A stretch of 16,358 bases of DNA, from assembly GCA_035934535.1 (NCBI GenBank), contig DASYXS010000124.1, positions 1 to 16,358 on the forward strand. The letters are read 5' to 3'. Source of the stretch: DASSJF01 sp035934535 (GTDB taxonomy: Bacteria; Sysuimicrobiota; Sysuimicrobiia; Sysuimicrobiales; Segetimicrobiaceae). Under the pieces are notes generated by a model. The model was not told the origin of the DNA and did no database searches. It saw only the letters and a program-made list of their open reading frames with translations. The first letter of the stretch is position 1. Each line of letters starts with the position of its first letter. The position numbers and the translations under genes were made by a program. Below, in pieces: positions 7,080-15,275 of this stretch.

Positions 7080-7793
7080 TCATGCCAACCCCAGATAGAC
7101 TTCCCTCAGACGCGAATCCGCCTCGAACGCCGCGGGCGGTCCGGAGAACGCGACGCGCCCTCCGTCGAGCACATACACGCGATCCGCGATCGGCAGGGTA
7201 ATCGCCACGTTCTGCTCAACGAGCAGGATGCCGAGTCCGGTCGACCTGAGCGCCGCCAGGGTCCGGAAGATCTCCTCGATGATCAGCGGGGCCAGCCCCG
7301 TCGACGGTTCGTCGAGCAGCAGAAACTCAGGAGCCGTCACGAGCGACCGCGCGATCGCCAGCATCTGCTGCTCTCCGCCGGAGAGAGATCCGGCAAGCTG
7401 CCCCCGCCGTTCCTGCAACCGAGGGAACAGCCGGTAGACTTCCTCCAGCTGCGCGGCCTGCCGGCCCGGGGGGACGAACAGTGTCCCCAACTCGAGGTTC
7501 TCCAGAACCGTCATGTTCGGAAAAAGGCGCCGCCCCTCGGGGCAATGGGCGACGCCGAGGCGTGCGATCCGGTGGGGCGGCCAGCCGGTGATCGTCACAT
7601 CCCCGACGCCGACGCGGCCGCGGGCGGGCCGCACCATCCCCGAGATCGTGCGCAGCAGCGTGGACTTCCCGGCGGCGTTCGGGCCGATCACCGCGGCCAC
7701 TTCGCCCTCCGCCACCCGCAGCGAGACGCCCTGGAGCACGCGCACGGCGCCATACCCCGCGGTGACGTCTTCCACCACGAGCCGGCGTGTCAC
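7080..7793 (-). CDS. livF: ABC transporter ATPase, LivF type
   Basis: A 237-residue cytoplasmic ATPase, one of the two nucleotide-binding subunits of a branched-chain-amino-acid-type (HAAT) importer. The Walker A is GPNAAGKST (37-45, with Ala where many ABC proteins have Gly), the signature is LSGGEQQ (137-143), Walker B is LLLDEP (D161, E162), and VEQN (192-195) replaces the switch His with Gln as is usual in LivF. Length is standard. The GTG start at 7793 overlaps the TGA of livG as GTGA (7790-7793). HAAT importers carry branched amino acids but also amides, urea and aromatic compounds; in this cluster a ureido, amide or heterocyclic ligand is likely, though that is inferred from the neighbours. 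Confidence 0.95.
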   Translation of the reverse strand: MTRRLVVEDVTAGYGAVRVLQGVSLRVAEGEVAAVIGPNAAGKSTLLRTISGMVRPARGRVGVGDVTITGWPPHRIARLGVAHCPEGRRLFPNMTVLENLELGTLFVPPGRQAAQLEEVYRLFPRLQERRGQLAGSLSGGEQQMLAIARSLVTAPEFLLLDEPSTGLAPLIIEEIFRTLAALRSTGLGILLVEQNVAITLPIADRVYVLDGGRVAFSGPPAAFEADSRLREVYLGLA

Positions 7794-8503
7794 ACCGGCG
7801 CTCCGTGGGTGCCCATGTAAGCCTCGACGACCTCCGGGTTGCGGGCAACCTCGGCGGGCGCGCCGGCCGCCAGCACCCGTCCGTAGTTCAGCACGATAAT
7901 GTGCTCAACCAGACGCATCAGCTCGCGGAGCTTATGCTCGACGACGATAATCGTAAGACCGCCGGCGTGGAGGTCGCGGATGACGGCCGTGAGCCGCTGC
8001 ATTTCCTCCGCGGTCAGCCCCGCGTACGGCTCGTCGAGCAGCAGCAGGCGCGGGCCGGTCGCGACCGCCCGCGCTACTTCGAGAAGGCGCAACTGCCCTT
8101 GCGTGAGGGCGCCGGCCAGCGCTCGGGCGACGTGGTCGAGTTCAAAGCGCCTGAGGGTATCCAGCGGGCTCGAACCGCCGCCCCGGGCGCGCAGGCCGGG
8201 AGGCACGACCGCGACGTTTTCGATGACGGAGAGCCGTCGCAACGGCCGCGGGATCTGAAACGTGGCAGCCACACCGGCGGCGACCGCGCGGTGGAGCGGA
8301 AGCCCCGAGATCGGCCGTCCCTCGAACAGCACCCGGCCGGTGGTGGGCCGCATGCGACCCGCGACGATATTGAACAACGTCGTCTTACCCGCCCCGTTCG
8401 GTCCGATGACGCCGACGAGCTGGCGCCCGCCGACGGCAAAGGACACCTGGTTGAGCGCCACCATGCCGCGGAAGCGCTTGGTCAGATCACGGACCTCCAA
8501 CAC
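7790..8503 (-). CDS. livG: ABC transporter ATPase, LivG type
   Basis: The second ATPase of the HAAT importer, 237 residues with the chosen GTG start at 8503 (LEVRDLTKRF follows). Walker A is GPNGAGKTT (34-42), Walker B LLLLDEP (D157, E158), and the switch His is H190 (VVEHK). The signature reads LTQGQLRLLEVARA (133-146), a variant of LSxGQ as often seen in LivG, where YGQ or GDQ forms occur. The protein is slightly shorter than the roughly 250 residues usual for LivG. The frame stays open far upstream through livM, but that extension has no homology and is the shadow of livM. GTG at 8503 lies 2 nt after the livM stop; a TTG one codon later is an alternative. It is coupled to livF by a 4-nt overlap. 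Confidence 0.93.
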   Translation of the reverse strand: MLEVRDLTKRFRGMVALNQVSFAVGGRQLVGVIGPNGAGKTTLFNIVAGRMRPTTGRVLFEGRPISGLPLHRAVAAGVAATFQIPRPLRRLSVIENVAVVPPGLRARGGGSSPLDTLRRFELDHVARALAGALTQGQLRLLEVARAVATGPRLLLLDEPYAGLTAEEMQRLTAVIRDLHAGGLTIIVVEHKLRELMRLVEHIIVLNYGRVLAAGAPAEVARNPEVVEAYMGTHGAPV

Positions 8504-8505
8504 CG

Positions 8506-9435
8506 CTACCGGGCCCCCAATCGCGCCAGCACGGTACGTGCGCCGCCCAGGATGCCGCGGGGGGCGATCACCACGATGACGACCAGCAGTACCGCGTAGA
8601 TGAGATCCTGGAAGGGGCCGGTCGCCACGAGAAACTGGTTGAGGATCGCGAGCCCGAAACCACCGAGCGCCGGCCCGGCGATCGTTCCCAGGCCGCCGAT
8701 CACACCCATCGTCAGAATCTGCACGGACAACCCAACGTCGAATAGATCCGGGAACGCGTTCCCGAGGTACATCGCGTACACGGCGCCCGCGGCGCCGGTG
8801 AACGCGGCGCTGATGAGGAAGGCCGCGAGTTTGTACGCAACCACGTTGTTGCCGGCCGACGCCGCCGTCACTTCGTCCTCCCGCACCGCGCGAAAGACGA
8901 GGCCGACGCGCGAGCGAACGATCAGCCCGATCAACGCAAGCGAAATGGCCATGAGGACGACCGCCGAGTAGTACAGCTGCAGCGGCGGAAGCGTCACCGC
9001 GACCGGCCGGCCCTGCTCGCCGCCGCCGAACCGCTGGAAGACGTACATCAACTGCTGCAGAATCAGCGGGAACGCAAACGTGACCACCCCGAGGTAGATA
9101 CCTCGAAGCCGCAGGGTCGGCGCCCCCATTACCGCCGCGACGGCCATCGCCACGACGGCCGCGGCGGCCACCACGACCGCGGCGGGCAGCACCGGGCTGA
9201 GGTAGGCCGCGGCATAGGCGCCCGCGCCGACGAAGGCCGCCTGCCCGAAGCTGATGAGCCCGACATATCCGGCCATCACGTCCCAGCCGGCCGCGAAGAT
9301 CGCGAATAGCGCGCCCTGTGTGAGCACGCCGAGGATGTAGTCCGTCGGATGCAGGACCCATGGGTAGCCGAGCAGGACGGCCAGGCCTGCGGCCAGCGCG
9401 ATCCACCGCCAGTTCGCGAGCCGCGTCGCGACTAT
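8506..9435 (-). CDS. livM: ABC transporter permease, LivM type, with probable ATA start
   Basis: A roughly 309-residue inner-membrane permease of the HAAT importer. The LivM pattern is clear: a first membrane segment WIALAAGLAVLLGYPWVL, the core motif GYVGLISFGQAAFVGAGAY (about 56-74), the cytoplasmic coupling region SRVGLVFRAVREDEVTAASAGNN, and the C-terminal signature GGLGTIAGPALGGFG. The start is the problem. No ATG, GTG or TTG lies in frame near the expected N-terminus, and the frame upstream is livH read out of frame. ATA at 9435-9433 is in the right place, overlaps the livH TAG as ATAG (9432-9435), and has GAGG 7 nt upstream. CTG codons further in, or GTG in GVLTQG (about residue 36), would cut into the first membrane helix. 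A sequencing error or a rare start codon are both possible. The gene body is sure, the start is not. Confidence 0.88.
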   Translation of the reverse strand: MVATRLANWRWIALAAGLAVLLGYPWVLHPTDYILGVLTQGALFAIFAAGWDVMAGYVGLISFGQAAFVGAGAYAAAYLSPVLPAAVVVAAAAVVAMAVAAVMGAPTLRLRGIYLGVVTFAFPLILQQLMYVFQRFGGGEQGRPVAVTLPPLQLYYSAVVLMAISLALIGLIVRSRVGLVFRAVREDEVTAASAGNNVVAYKLAAFLISAAFTGAAGAVYAMYLGNAFPDLFDVGLSVQILTMGVIGGLGTIAGPALGGFGLAILNQFLVATGPFQDLIYAVLLVVIVVIAPRGILGGARTVLARLGAR

Positions 9436-10286
9436 GTCTGAGCCTCGCCGAAGAGCCCCTGCGGACGCACCGCCAGGAGCACGATGAGAATCACAAAGAT
9501 GACGATGTTCCCGAGCGCCGGGGAGATCAGGAAGTTGGACAGCGTCTGGGCGACGGAGAGGACGAGCGCCGCCGCGCCCATCCCGGCGATGCTCTGGACG
9601 CCCCCGACCGCGACCGCGACAAATGCGACCAGCATGAGCGGCCATCCCATGTCCGGGGAGACGTCGAGGAACGGAGCGGCCAGGACGCCGGCGGCGCCGG
9701 CGAGGGCGGCCGAGAGCGCCATCACCGCCAGGTAGACCCGCCGCGTGTCGATCCCGAGCAGTTCCGCCATGGTCCCGTCCTGGGCGACCGCGCGTAGGAC
9801 CTTCCCCAAACGCGCCGACCGCAGGAAGAGCGAAATCGCGGCGATGAGCACGCATGAGCCGATGACCACGACGACCTGCTGGGTGGTCACCCTGGCCCCC
9901 AACACGAAGAAGCCGCCTCTCAGGGCCGGCACGTATTTGGGGGCAGGACCGTAGATGAGCCGCACGATCTGCTGGAGGAGAAGGGCGACTCCGATGCCCA
10001 CCATCAGCAGCCGCGGTTCGTCCGCCTGCACCGGCCGGAAGGTCAGGGCGTAGATGAGGACGCCGACCACCACGGTCAGCCCGACCGCGCATGCCGCGGC
10101 GAGCCACAGCGGCAGGTGGAGCAGCTGACTCGAGAACGCAAATGCCGCGTACGCGGCGATCATGAAGAAGGCCCCGTGCGCCAAGTTCACGATCCCCGCG
10201 GCGCCAAACAGCAGCGAGAAGCCGAGCGTGGTCAGCGCATAAAGCGCGCCCCAGACGACGCTGAAGACCAGGATCGACCCAAGCAC
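9432..10286 (-). CDS. livH: ABC transporter permease, LivH type
   Basis: A 284-residue polytopic permease pairing with LivM. Hallmarks are ALTTLGFSLLFGAAGIVNLAHG (17-38), followed by the membrane segment with FFMIAAY; the coupling region RSARLGKVLRAVAQDGTMAELLGID; and the C-terminal GGVQSIAGMGAAALVLSVAQ. The GTG start at 10286 is preceded by AGGGG at close spacing. It lies 42 nt after the binding-protein gene and its TAG overlaps the putative ATA start of livM. Length and topology are normal for the family. Confidence 0.94.
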   Translation of the reverse strand: MLGSILVFSVVWGALYALTTLGFSLLFGAAGIVNLAHGAFFMIAAYAAFAFSSQLLHLPLWLAAACAVGLTVVVGVLIYALTFRPVQADEPRLLMVGIGVALLLQQIVRLIYGPAPKYVPALRGGFFVLGARVTTQQVVVVIGSCVLIAAISLFLRSARLGKVLRAVAQDGTMAELLGIDTRRVYLAVMALSAALAGAAGVLAAPFLDVSPDMGWPLMLVAFVAVAVGGVQSIAGMGAAALVLSVAQTLSNFLISPALGNIVIFVILIVLLAVRPQGLFGEAQT

Positions 10287-10328
10287 CGGCCCCTGCGACG
10301 CTCCCTCAGCCCAGGCACGCCGGCACCG

Positions 10329-11534
10329 CTACTTAGCCGGCTTCACCCACTGCGGCAGCACAATCTGGCCCGTCGCGAACCGCGACGGAGCGATGGTAAC
10401 CTGCCGGCCGTTCTGCCACTGCACAAACGTCATCGGAATGCCGTCGTCCCCGACGCTCGGATGGTGGTTCTCGCTGAACCTCCAGGTGCCGAGCGTTCCC
10501 TGGAAGGTCGTCGCGGCCATCACCGAGGCAACCTGCGTGGCGTCGACCGTCTTGGCCTGACGGGCGGCGGCGGTCCAGATCTCTACCGCATCATAGGTCG
10601 TAAACGCGGTCCACGGTCCCGGCGCATGTCCGAAGAATTTCGTATAGGCGTCGACAAACGGCAGCGTCTTCGGGGTGATCGGCGCCGGGACGCCGAGACG
10701 CCACACGATCACGCCCTGCGCCGCGCCGGCCGACTGGTCCCAAAAATCAGGGCTGGCGGCCTGGACGATCGACCCGACGATAACCGCCGGGATCCGCTGT
10801 TCGCTCCATTGGCGCACAAACGGGATGCCCTGGTTGAAGCTGAACATCGCAAAGATCACCTGGGCGCCGCTCGACCGCACCTGCGCGAGCTCCGCCGCGT
10901 AGTTCACCGCGTTGATCGCGGGGCGCGCCTCGACAACGATCTTGCTGCCGAACGTCTTCTTGGCCGCCGCGACGATGGGCACGTTGAACACGTTGTCCTC
11001 GGCGATGAGCGCCACCTTGGTGAAGCCGTATTTCTCCATCACCTGCTGCACGATCTGAATCCACCCGACGCCCTGCTGGCTCGCCGTCTGATTGACGTGG
11101 AAGAGGAACCGGTTGGTGACCGGATCCTTGGCGACGGACTCGGACAGCTGATCGGTCCCGCACCCCGTCACGGCGAAGATCACGTGCGCCCGCATCGCGA
11201 CGGGCTGGATGCTGAGGCAGACCGCGCTGCTCAACTCTCCGAAGATGACGGGAACGCGATCCTGATCGATCATGCGCTGGGCGGCGAGTTTGCCCTCGGA
11301 CGGGTTCAGGTGCGTGTCGATGTAGACCGGCCGCAGCGGGCGCCCCAGGACGCCGCCGGCGGCGTTGATCTGGTCGACCGCCAGCTTCGCCCCGGTCTGG
11401 ATCGCGTAGCCCCCGTCGGTCTGCCAGGGACCAAGGACCCCGATCGGAATGGGCCCGGCCTGCGCCAGCGCTGATCCCCCGATCGCCAGGCTCAACAGCA
11501 GCGCCGCGCACACCGTGGTACGCCACGAACGCAT
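10329..11534 (-). CDS. ABC transporter periplasmic binding protein, Leu/Ile/Val-amide type
   Basis: A 401-residue type I periplasmic binding protein that supplies the Liv-type importer encoded next to it. It has a clear Sec signal: a short basic start (MRSWRTT), a hydrophobic core (AALLLSLAIGGSAL) and an ALA/AQA cleavage region near residues 24-26. The mature protein opens with PIPIGVLGPWQTDGGYAIQTGAKLAVDQINAAGGVLGRP, the classic first lobe of LIV-binding folds. The frame is open to 11588, but the ATG at 11534 has AAGGGGGGG upstream and places the signal peptide at the N-terminus, so it is the start. It differs from LivK in ligand regions as far as can be judged by eye; relatives bind amino acids, amides, urea or aromatic acids. 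First gene of the importer block, 101 nt after the aminohydrolase gene. Confidence 0.93.
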   Translation of the reverse strand: MRSWRTTVCAALLLSLAIGGSALAQAGPIPIGVLGPWQTDGGYAIQTGAKLAVDQINAAGGVLGRPLRPVYIDTHLNPSEGKLAAQRMIDQDRVPVIFGELSSAVCLSIQPVAMRAHVIFAVTGCGTDQLSESVAKDPVTNRFLFHVNQTASQQGVGWIQIVQQVMEKYGFTKVALIAEDNVFNVPIVAAAKKTFGSKIVVEARPAINAVNYAAELAQVRSSGAQVIFAMFSFNQGIPFVRQWSEQRIPAVIVGSIVQAASPDFWDQSAGAAQGVIVWRLGVPAPITPKTLPFVDAYTKFFGHAPGPWTAFTTYDAVEIWTAAARQAKTVDATQVASVMAATTFQGTLGTWRFSENHHPSVGDDGIPMTFVQWQNGRQVTIAPSRFATGQIVLPQWVKPAK

Positions 11535-11635
11535 TGCCACCCCCCCTTGTTCTACCTGAGACACCCCGCTGGGTGCGTCGGCGCCCAACGTCGGCCGTGA
11601 GCGACTCGACTCCTCACCCGACGCCGTACTTCCAT
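11535..11635 (-). promoter_or_regulatory. Gap before the importer block, with a GC hairpin
   Basis: This 101-nt gap separates the enzyme genes upstream from the transporter block. It carries an imperfect inverted repeat, 11568-11576 against 11581-11589 (GCTGGGTGC, loop GTCG, GCGCCCAAC; 8 of 9 positions pair, one of them G-T). No T-run follows on either strand, so it is not a typical terminator. It could attenuate or stabilise the message between the enzyme and importer parts, or hold a promoter. The strong AAGGGGGGG ribosome binding site of the binding-protein gene lies at its downstream end. Confidence 0.35.
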
Positions 11636-12889
11636 CTACGGTGCCGCGGGCTCCTGCGTTTCACCGTCACGGACATATCCGTCCCGTGCCACGACCCGGC
11701 CGGCGTGCACGACGAGACGGCGGGGCGGCTGCGTGCGATAGGCCTCGGCAGGCGACGGGGCCGCGACGACGATCACGTCCGCCCGGCAGCCCGGCGTCAA
11801 ACCGTAGTCGGGCAGTCGCACCAGGCGGGCGCCGTTCACCGTCGCCATGTCGTAAAGGGTCTCGATCTGCGCGCGCGTGTGCATCTGCGCGCCGAACGCG
11901 AGGAGAAACCCGACCTGCAGCGGGTCGCCGGTCCCGAACAGAGACAAAAAGCCGTCCCGCATGACGTCCTGCCCATACGCGACATTGACACCGGCGTCCA
12001 GCAGTTCCCGCACGCGGGTCAGCCCACGCCGCATCGGCATCTTGTCGCGCGCGCCGCCGCGCATCAGTTTCGTCGGCAGCGTGACGATATGCATCTGCGC
12101 GCGCCGAACCAGGTCGATCACGCGGGCGGCGTAATTGTCGTCGTACGCCGCAAGCGCCGTGACGTGGTCGGCGCTACACCGACCGAAGTACCGCTCGCGC
12201 GCCGCCTTGACGGCGTAGTACTGCAGGGTCCGGACGCCCGGGTCGTCGCTTTCGTCCACGTGCATCTGGACGTCGCGGTCGAAGCGTCGTGCGATCTCGA
12301 AGACGAGGTCAATGTGGCGCTCGGCGTCGGCGTCGAGCCATTCGGCGTGAGGCATGCCACCGATTACCTCGGCGCCCAGCTCCACGGCCCGGCGCAGCCG
12401 CTCGTCGGTACCGGAGTCCCGAAGGATGCCTTCCTGCGGAAACGCGATCAACTCCACGTCGGCAAGATCGCGACACCGCTCCCGCGCCGCGAGCACGCCA
12501 CGCAGCGGCGTGAGATCGCAGATGGAATCCACGTCCACGTAAGAGCGGATAAAGCCCACGCCGTGCCGCACCAGCTCGCGGATCGCCCGCTCCGCGCGAT
12601 CGGCCACGTCCGCGACGGTGTAGCCTCGCTTCACCTCCTGCATGATCTCGATCGCTTCCTCAAACGTATTGCTGCGGTTCTCCCGGGCGCGATCGGCGGT
12701 CAGCGCCTTGTCCAGGTGAATGTGCGGTTCCACGAAGGCGGGGGCCGTCAGATCGCCGGCGGCGTCGAACTCTTCTGCCGCGCCCTCCCGCAGGCCGGCT
12801 TCGACGCGCTCGATGCGCCCGCCGGCGATACCGATGTCCGCCAACTCCTGCCGCCCGCGCAGGCGGGCGTTGCGGATGACAATGTCCAT
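11636..12889 (-). CDS. CodA/AtzC-like amidohydrolase-superfamily aminohydrolase
   Basis: A 417-residue metal-dependent TIM-barrel deaminase related to cytosine deaminase CodA and to AtzC, which remove an amino group from a pyrimidine or s-triazine ring. By alignment from memory to E. coli CodA the key residues are kept: H56 and H58 (EPHIHLD), Q152 (FPQEGI), H210 and E213 (MHVDES), H242 (ADHVTAL) and D308 (YGQDVMRDG). CodA has FGHDD at the last site, so Gln replaces His just before the metal Asp, which suggests a different ring substrate. The longest frame begins 36 codons earlier, but that part is the out-of-frame tail of the LLM gene; the ATG at 12889 starts MDIVIRNARL, the normal superfamily N-terminus, and shares its A with the upstream TGA (TGATG). 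It could deaminate a heterocycle before the ring-opening enzymes act. The exact substrate is unknown. Confidence 0.88.
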   Translation of the reverse strand: MDIVIRNARLRGRQELADIGIAGGRIERVEAGLREGAAEEFDAAGDLTAPAFVEPHIHLDKALTADRARENRSNTFEEAIEIMQEVKRGYTVADVADRAERAIRELVRHGVGFIRSYVDVDSICDLTPLRGVLAARERCRDLADVELIAFPQEGILRDSGTDERLRRAVELGAEVIGGMPHAEWLDADAERHIDLVFEIARRFDRDVQMHVDESDDPGVRTLQYYAVKAARERYFGRCSADHVTALAAYDDNYAARVIDLVRRAQMHIVTLPTKLMRGGARDKMPMRRGLTRVRELLDAGVNVAYGQDVMRDGFLSLFGTGDPLQVGFLLAFGAQMHTRAQIETLYDMATVNGARLVRLPDYGLTPGCRADVIVVAAPSPAEAYRTQPPRRLVVHAGRVVARDGYVRDGETQEPAAP

Positions 12890-13893
12890 CAGTGCGGCGC
12901 GAAGGCCTCCAGAATCTCGTCGTAGTTCTCCGTGACCGGCACGATCACCGGATACGCCACCCCGGCGTCGAGCCATGCCCGCGTTTTCTCGAGACACTGC
13001 GCCGGCGTTCCGCAGACGGTCAGCCGGTCGACGATCTCATCGCCCACGAGCGCCATGGCCTTCTCAACGCCGCCGGGATCCGGCGGCCAGCCGCCCATCG
13101 CGGCCGTCACGCGGGCCACGTAAGCCTCCGGCAGACCGCTGGCCTTGGCGATGTGCGGCTGCTGGCCCAGGTACATCGTCACGAGGCGCCGCCCCGCGTC
13201 CATGCCGCGGGGCCCGTCCGCGGACATGCCGACATTGATCAGGGCAGGCGTTCCGAACTCCGCCGTAGACCGGCCGGCCCGCGCGGCGCCGGCCTCGACG
13301 TGGCGGAGCGAGCGGCGGACGTAGTCCGGTGCGAGCAGCCCGTTGATGAGGACGCCGTCGGCGATCTCGCCGGCCAGCTCGAGCATCTTCGGTCCCGTCG
13401 CTCCGATGTAGATCGGTACCCTCGGAGGAACGCGCGGGTCGCCGTGGCCGAGGTCGAGGCGCAGATCGCGCACCTTGACCGCCTCGCCCTCAAACGTCAC
13501 GCTCTCCTCCAGCGCCAGAAGACGCCGCACGACGCCGACGTACTCACGCACTTGGAGGAGCGGCCGGCGGCGTTCGATGCCCTGCTTCCAGGCCAGCGGA
13601 TCCCAGTAGGCGCCCAGCCCGAGAATCGCACGCCCCGGAGCCAGATTGTCCAGCGTCGCAAACGTCATCGCCATGAGCGCCGGACCGCGGGTCCACGTGT
13701 TCACGACGCCCGCGCCGAGCGCGATGCGCTCGGTCACGGCGGCCAGCGCGCCCAGCACGGAGATCGCGTCGCGGGCGAGCCGGGTCTCCGTTACCCAAAC
13801 GGAGGCGTAGCCGAGCCGCTCGGCCCTCCTCGCCAGGCGCACCTGCTCCCGGACGGCCGGGCGGTCCAGAAAGCAGATTCCGACTTTCGTCAT
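12889..13893 (-). CDS. LLM-class oxidoreductase, Mer-like (copy 3)
   Basis: A 334-residue luciferase-like protein of the same subfamily as the one at 5130-6143. Features are AERLGYASVWVTETRLARD (24-42), ERIALGAGVVNTWTRGP (55-71), LAPGRAILGLGAYWDP (84-99) and the nucleotide/flavin phosphate region IYIGATGPKMLELAGEIADGV (161-181). Motif spacing matches copy 2 almost residue for residue, with GPKM at 167-170 in both, so the two probably arose by duplication. It starts in a 4-nt ATGA overlap with the hydantoinase stop (13890-13893) and ends in a TGATG overlap with the aminohydrolase. Such tight packing suggests a dedicated redox step on the same substrate. F420 or FMN use is undecided; some members of this group are F420 enzymes. 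Confidence 0.87.
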   Translation of the reverse strand: MTKVGICFLDRPAVREQVRLARRAERLGYASVWVTETRLARDAISVLGALAAVTERIALGAGVVNTWTRGPALMAMTFATLDNLAPGRAILGLGAYWDPLAWKQGIERRRPLLQVREYVGVVRRLLALEESVTFEGEAVKVRDLRLDLGHGDPRVPPRVPIYIGATGPKMLELAGEIADGVLINGLLAPDYVRRSLRHVEAGAARAGRSTAEFGTPALINVGMSADGPRGMDAGRRLVTMYLGQQPHIAKASGLPEAYVARVTAAMGGWPPDPGGVEKAMALVGDEIVDRLTVCGTPAQCLEKTRAWLDAGVAYPVIVPVTENYDEILEAFAPH

Positions 13894-15272
13894 GCGCCCG
13901 CGGGGGACGCGCCGTCGGGCGCAAGAACGCGCGCTCGGCGCTGCTCGAGTACCACCTCACCGGCTTCGTACGCCACCTGTCCGCCGGCCACGGTGACGCC
14001 GGCCCATCCCCGGCTCACGTAGCCCTCGTAAGGCGTGAAATCGGCGGCCGTGTGCAGCGTGCGTGTGTCGACCGTCACCTCGCGGTCGTCATCGACCACC
14101 ACGAGGTCGGCGTCCGACCCTACCTCGAGGGCCCCCTTCCGAGGGTAGAGCCCGAAGAGCCGCGCCGCGTTGGTCGACGTGAGCGCGGCGAGTTGCGGCC
14201 ACGTCACCCGGCCTTTGTGGATACCTTCCGTCAGGAGCACCGGAAGGATCATCGCCGTGCCCCCCGGCACGCCGGGGCGGCTCGTCCACAGGTCGGTGCC
14301 CTTGGCCTTTCGAGTGTAGGGGCAGTGGTCGGATCCCACGACGTCGATGGTGCCGTCGGTCAGGCGCTGCCAGAGGGCGGCGATCTGATCCCGGCCGCGG
14401 AGCGGAGGGTTCACCTTGCCGGCCACGCCGCGGTCGGCGTCCTTGTCCAAGGCAAGGTAGTGCGGGCATGTCTCTACCGCAACCCGGGCCGCGCCCCACG
14501 TCTTCCGGCGCAGGAACTCGGAGCCGAGACCGATGCCCATGTGCGGAACGAGAAAGCGAATGCCGGCCGCTTCTGCGAAGCACACCATCCGGCGGATCGC
14601 TTCCAGCTCGCCGAACACGGGGCGCGAGTCGGACCAGGCCGCCGTATCCTGCCGGCCCGCCGACATGAACGGGCGCTGGCACAACTCGATGATTTCCATG
14701 TTCTCGCAGTGAACGATCGCGAGCGCGTTCGACAGCCGCGCAACCCGCTGGAACACCGTGAAAATCTCGGCGTCGCCCATGCCCTGAATGCCGCTGGGAG
14801 AGACCTCCCGGCCCTTGTACGCCATGAACGCCTTGAACGAGCGGACGCCGAACCGCCCGGCGATCTCGGGGATCTCGTCGATCTGCTCCTCGCGCACCAC
14901 CGCCACGTGGAACAGCATGTCGACAAGGCTGTGCTCTTCGACGGCCCGCCGCTTGGCCGGGAGGTCCTCGAGATACGACCCCCGGGCGATGATGAACGGC
15001 ATCAGCGTGGTGACGCCTCCGGCCACGGCCATCCGGCTCTCCGTGGCGCAGTCCGAGGCGAACGAAAACTCGCCGTTGCCGAGGTGGACGTGCGTGTCAA
15101 GCAAGCCCGGCAGCACGTACCGGCCGCCGGCATCGAGGGTGCGGCGGGCGTCGGGGGACTCGCCCGGTCCGAAGACGGCGGCGACCCTGCCTTCCTGCAC
15201 CGCAAGCGTGCAGGGCACGACGCCGCCGGGGGTGACGACCCGGCAGTCTCGAACGACGAGGTCGGTCTTCAC
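13890..15272 (-). CDS. D-hydantoinase/dihydropyrimidinase family cyclic amidohydrolase
   Basis: A 460-residue di-metal amidohydrolase that opens cyclic ureides such as dihydropyrimidines or 5-substituted hydantoins to N-carbamoyl acids. All metal ligands are visible: H61 and H63 (DTHVHLG), the Lys that is carboxylated in the family, K147 (SFKAFMAYKG), H188 (VHCEN), H244 (VPHMGIG) and D315 (GSDHCPY). The C-terminal GLYPRKGALEVGSDADLVVVD and NPYEG-like DFTPYEGY are typical of hydantoinases. The first motif reads DTHVHLG rather than DPHTHF of the D-hydantoinases I know, leaning toward allantoinase or dihydroorotase-like relatives, so specificity is open. The start is GTG at 15272, 3 nt after the nitrilase stop, and the stop overlaps the LLM start. 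Together with the nitrilase it forms the standard ring-opening plus decarbamoylation pair. Confidence 0.91.
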   Translation of the reverse strand: MKTDLVVRDCRVVTPGGVVPCTLAVQEGRVAAVFGPGESPDARRTLDAGGRYVLPGLLDTHVHLGNGEFSFASDCATESRMAVAGGVTTLMPFIIARGSYLEDLPAKRRAVEEHSLVDMLFHVAVVREEQIDEIPEIAGRFGVRSFKAFMAYKGREVSPSGIQGMGDAEIFTVFQRVARLSNALAIVHCENMEIIELCQRPFMSAGRQDTAAWSDSRPVFGELEAIRRMVCFAEAAGIRFLVPHMGIGLGSEFLRRKTWGAARVAVETCPHYLALDKDADRGVAGKVNPPLRGRDQIAALWQRLTDGTIDVVGSDHCPYTRKAKGTDLWTSRPGVPGGTAMILPVLLTEGIHKGRVTWPQLAALTSTNAARLFGLYPRKGALEVGSDADLVVVDDDREVTVDTRTLHTAADFTPYEGYVSRGWAGVTVAGGQVAYEAGEVVLEQRRARVLAPDGASPAGA

Positions 15273-15275
15273 CGG

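Noticed and set aside
8504..9406. N-terminal extension of the livG frame through livM
   Set aside because: The extension reads as Arg/Gly-rich shadow of livM; LivG homology begins at the GTG at 8503.
11568..11589. Hairpin as an intrinsic terminator
   Set aside because: One mismatch in the stem and no T-run on either strand, so only reported as a possible regulatory structure.
10116..12925. Two long plus-strand frames (452 and 463 codons)
   Set aside because: They lie antisense to livH, the binding protein and the aminohydrolase, all with clear motifs on the minus strand; composition is that of shadows.
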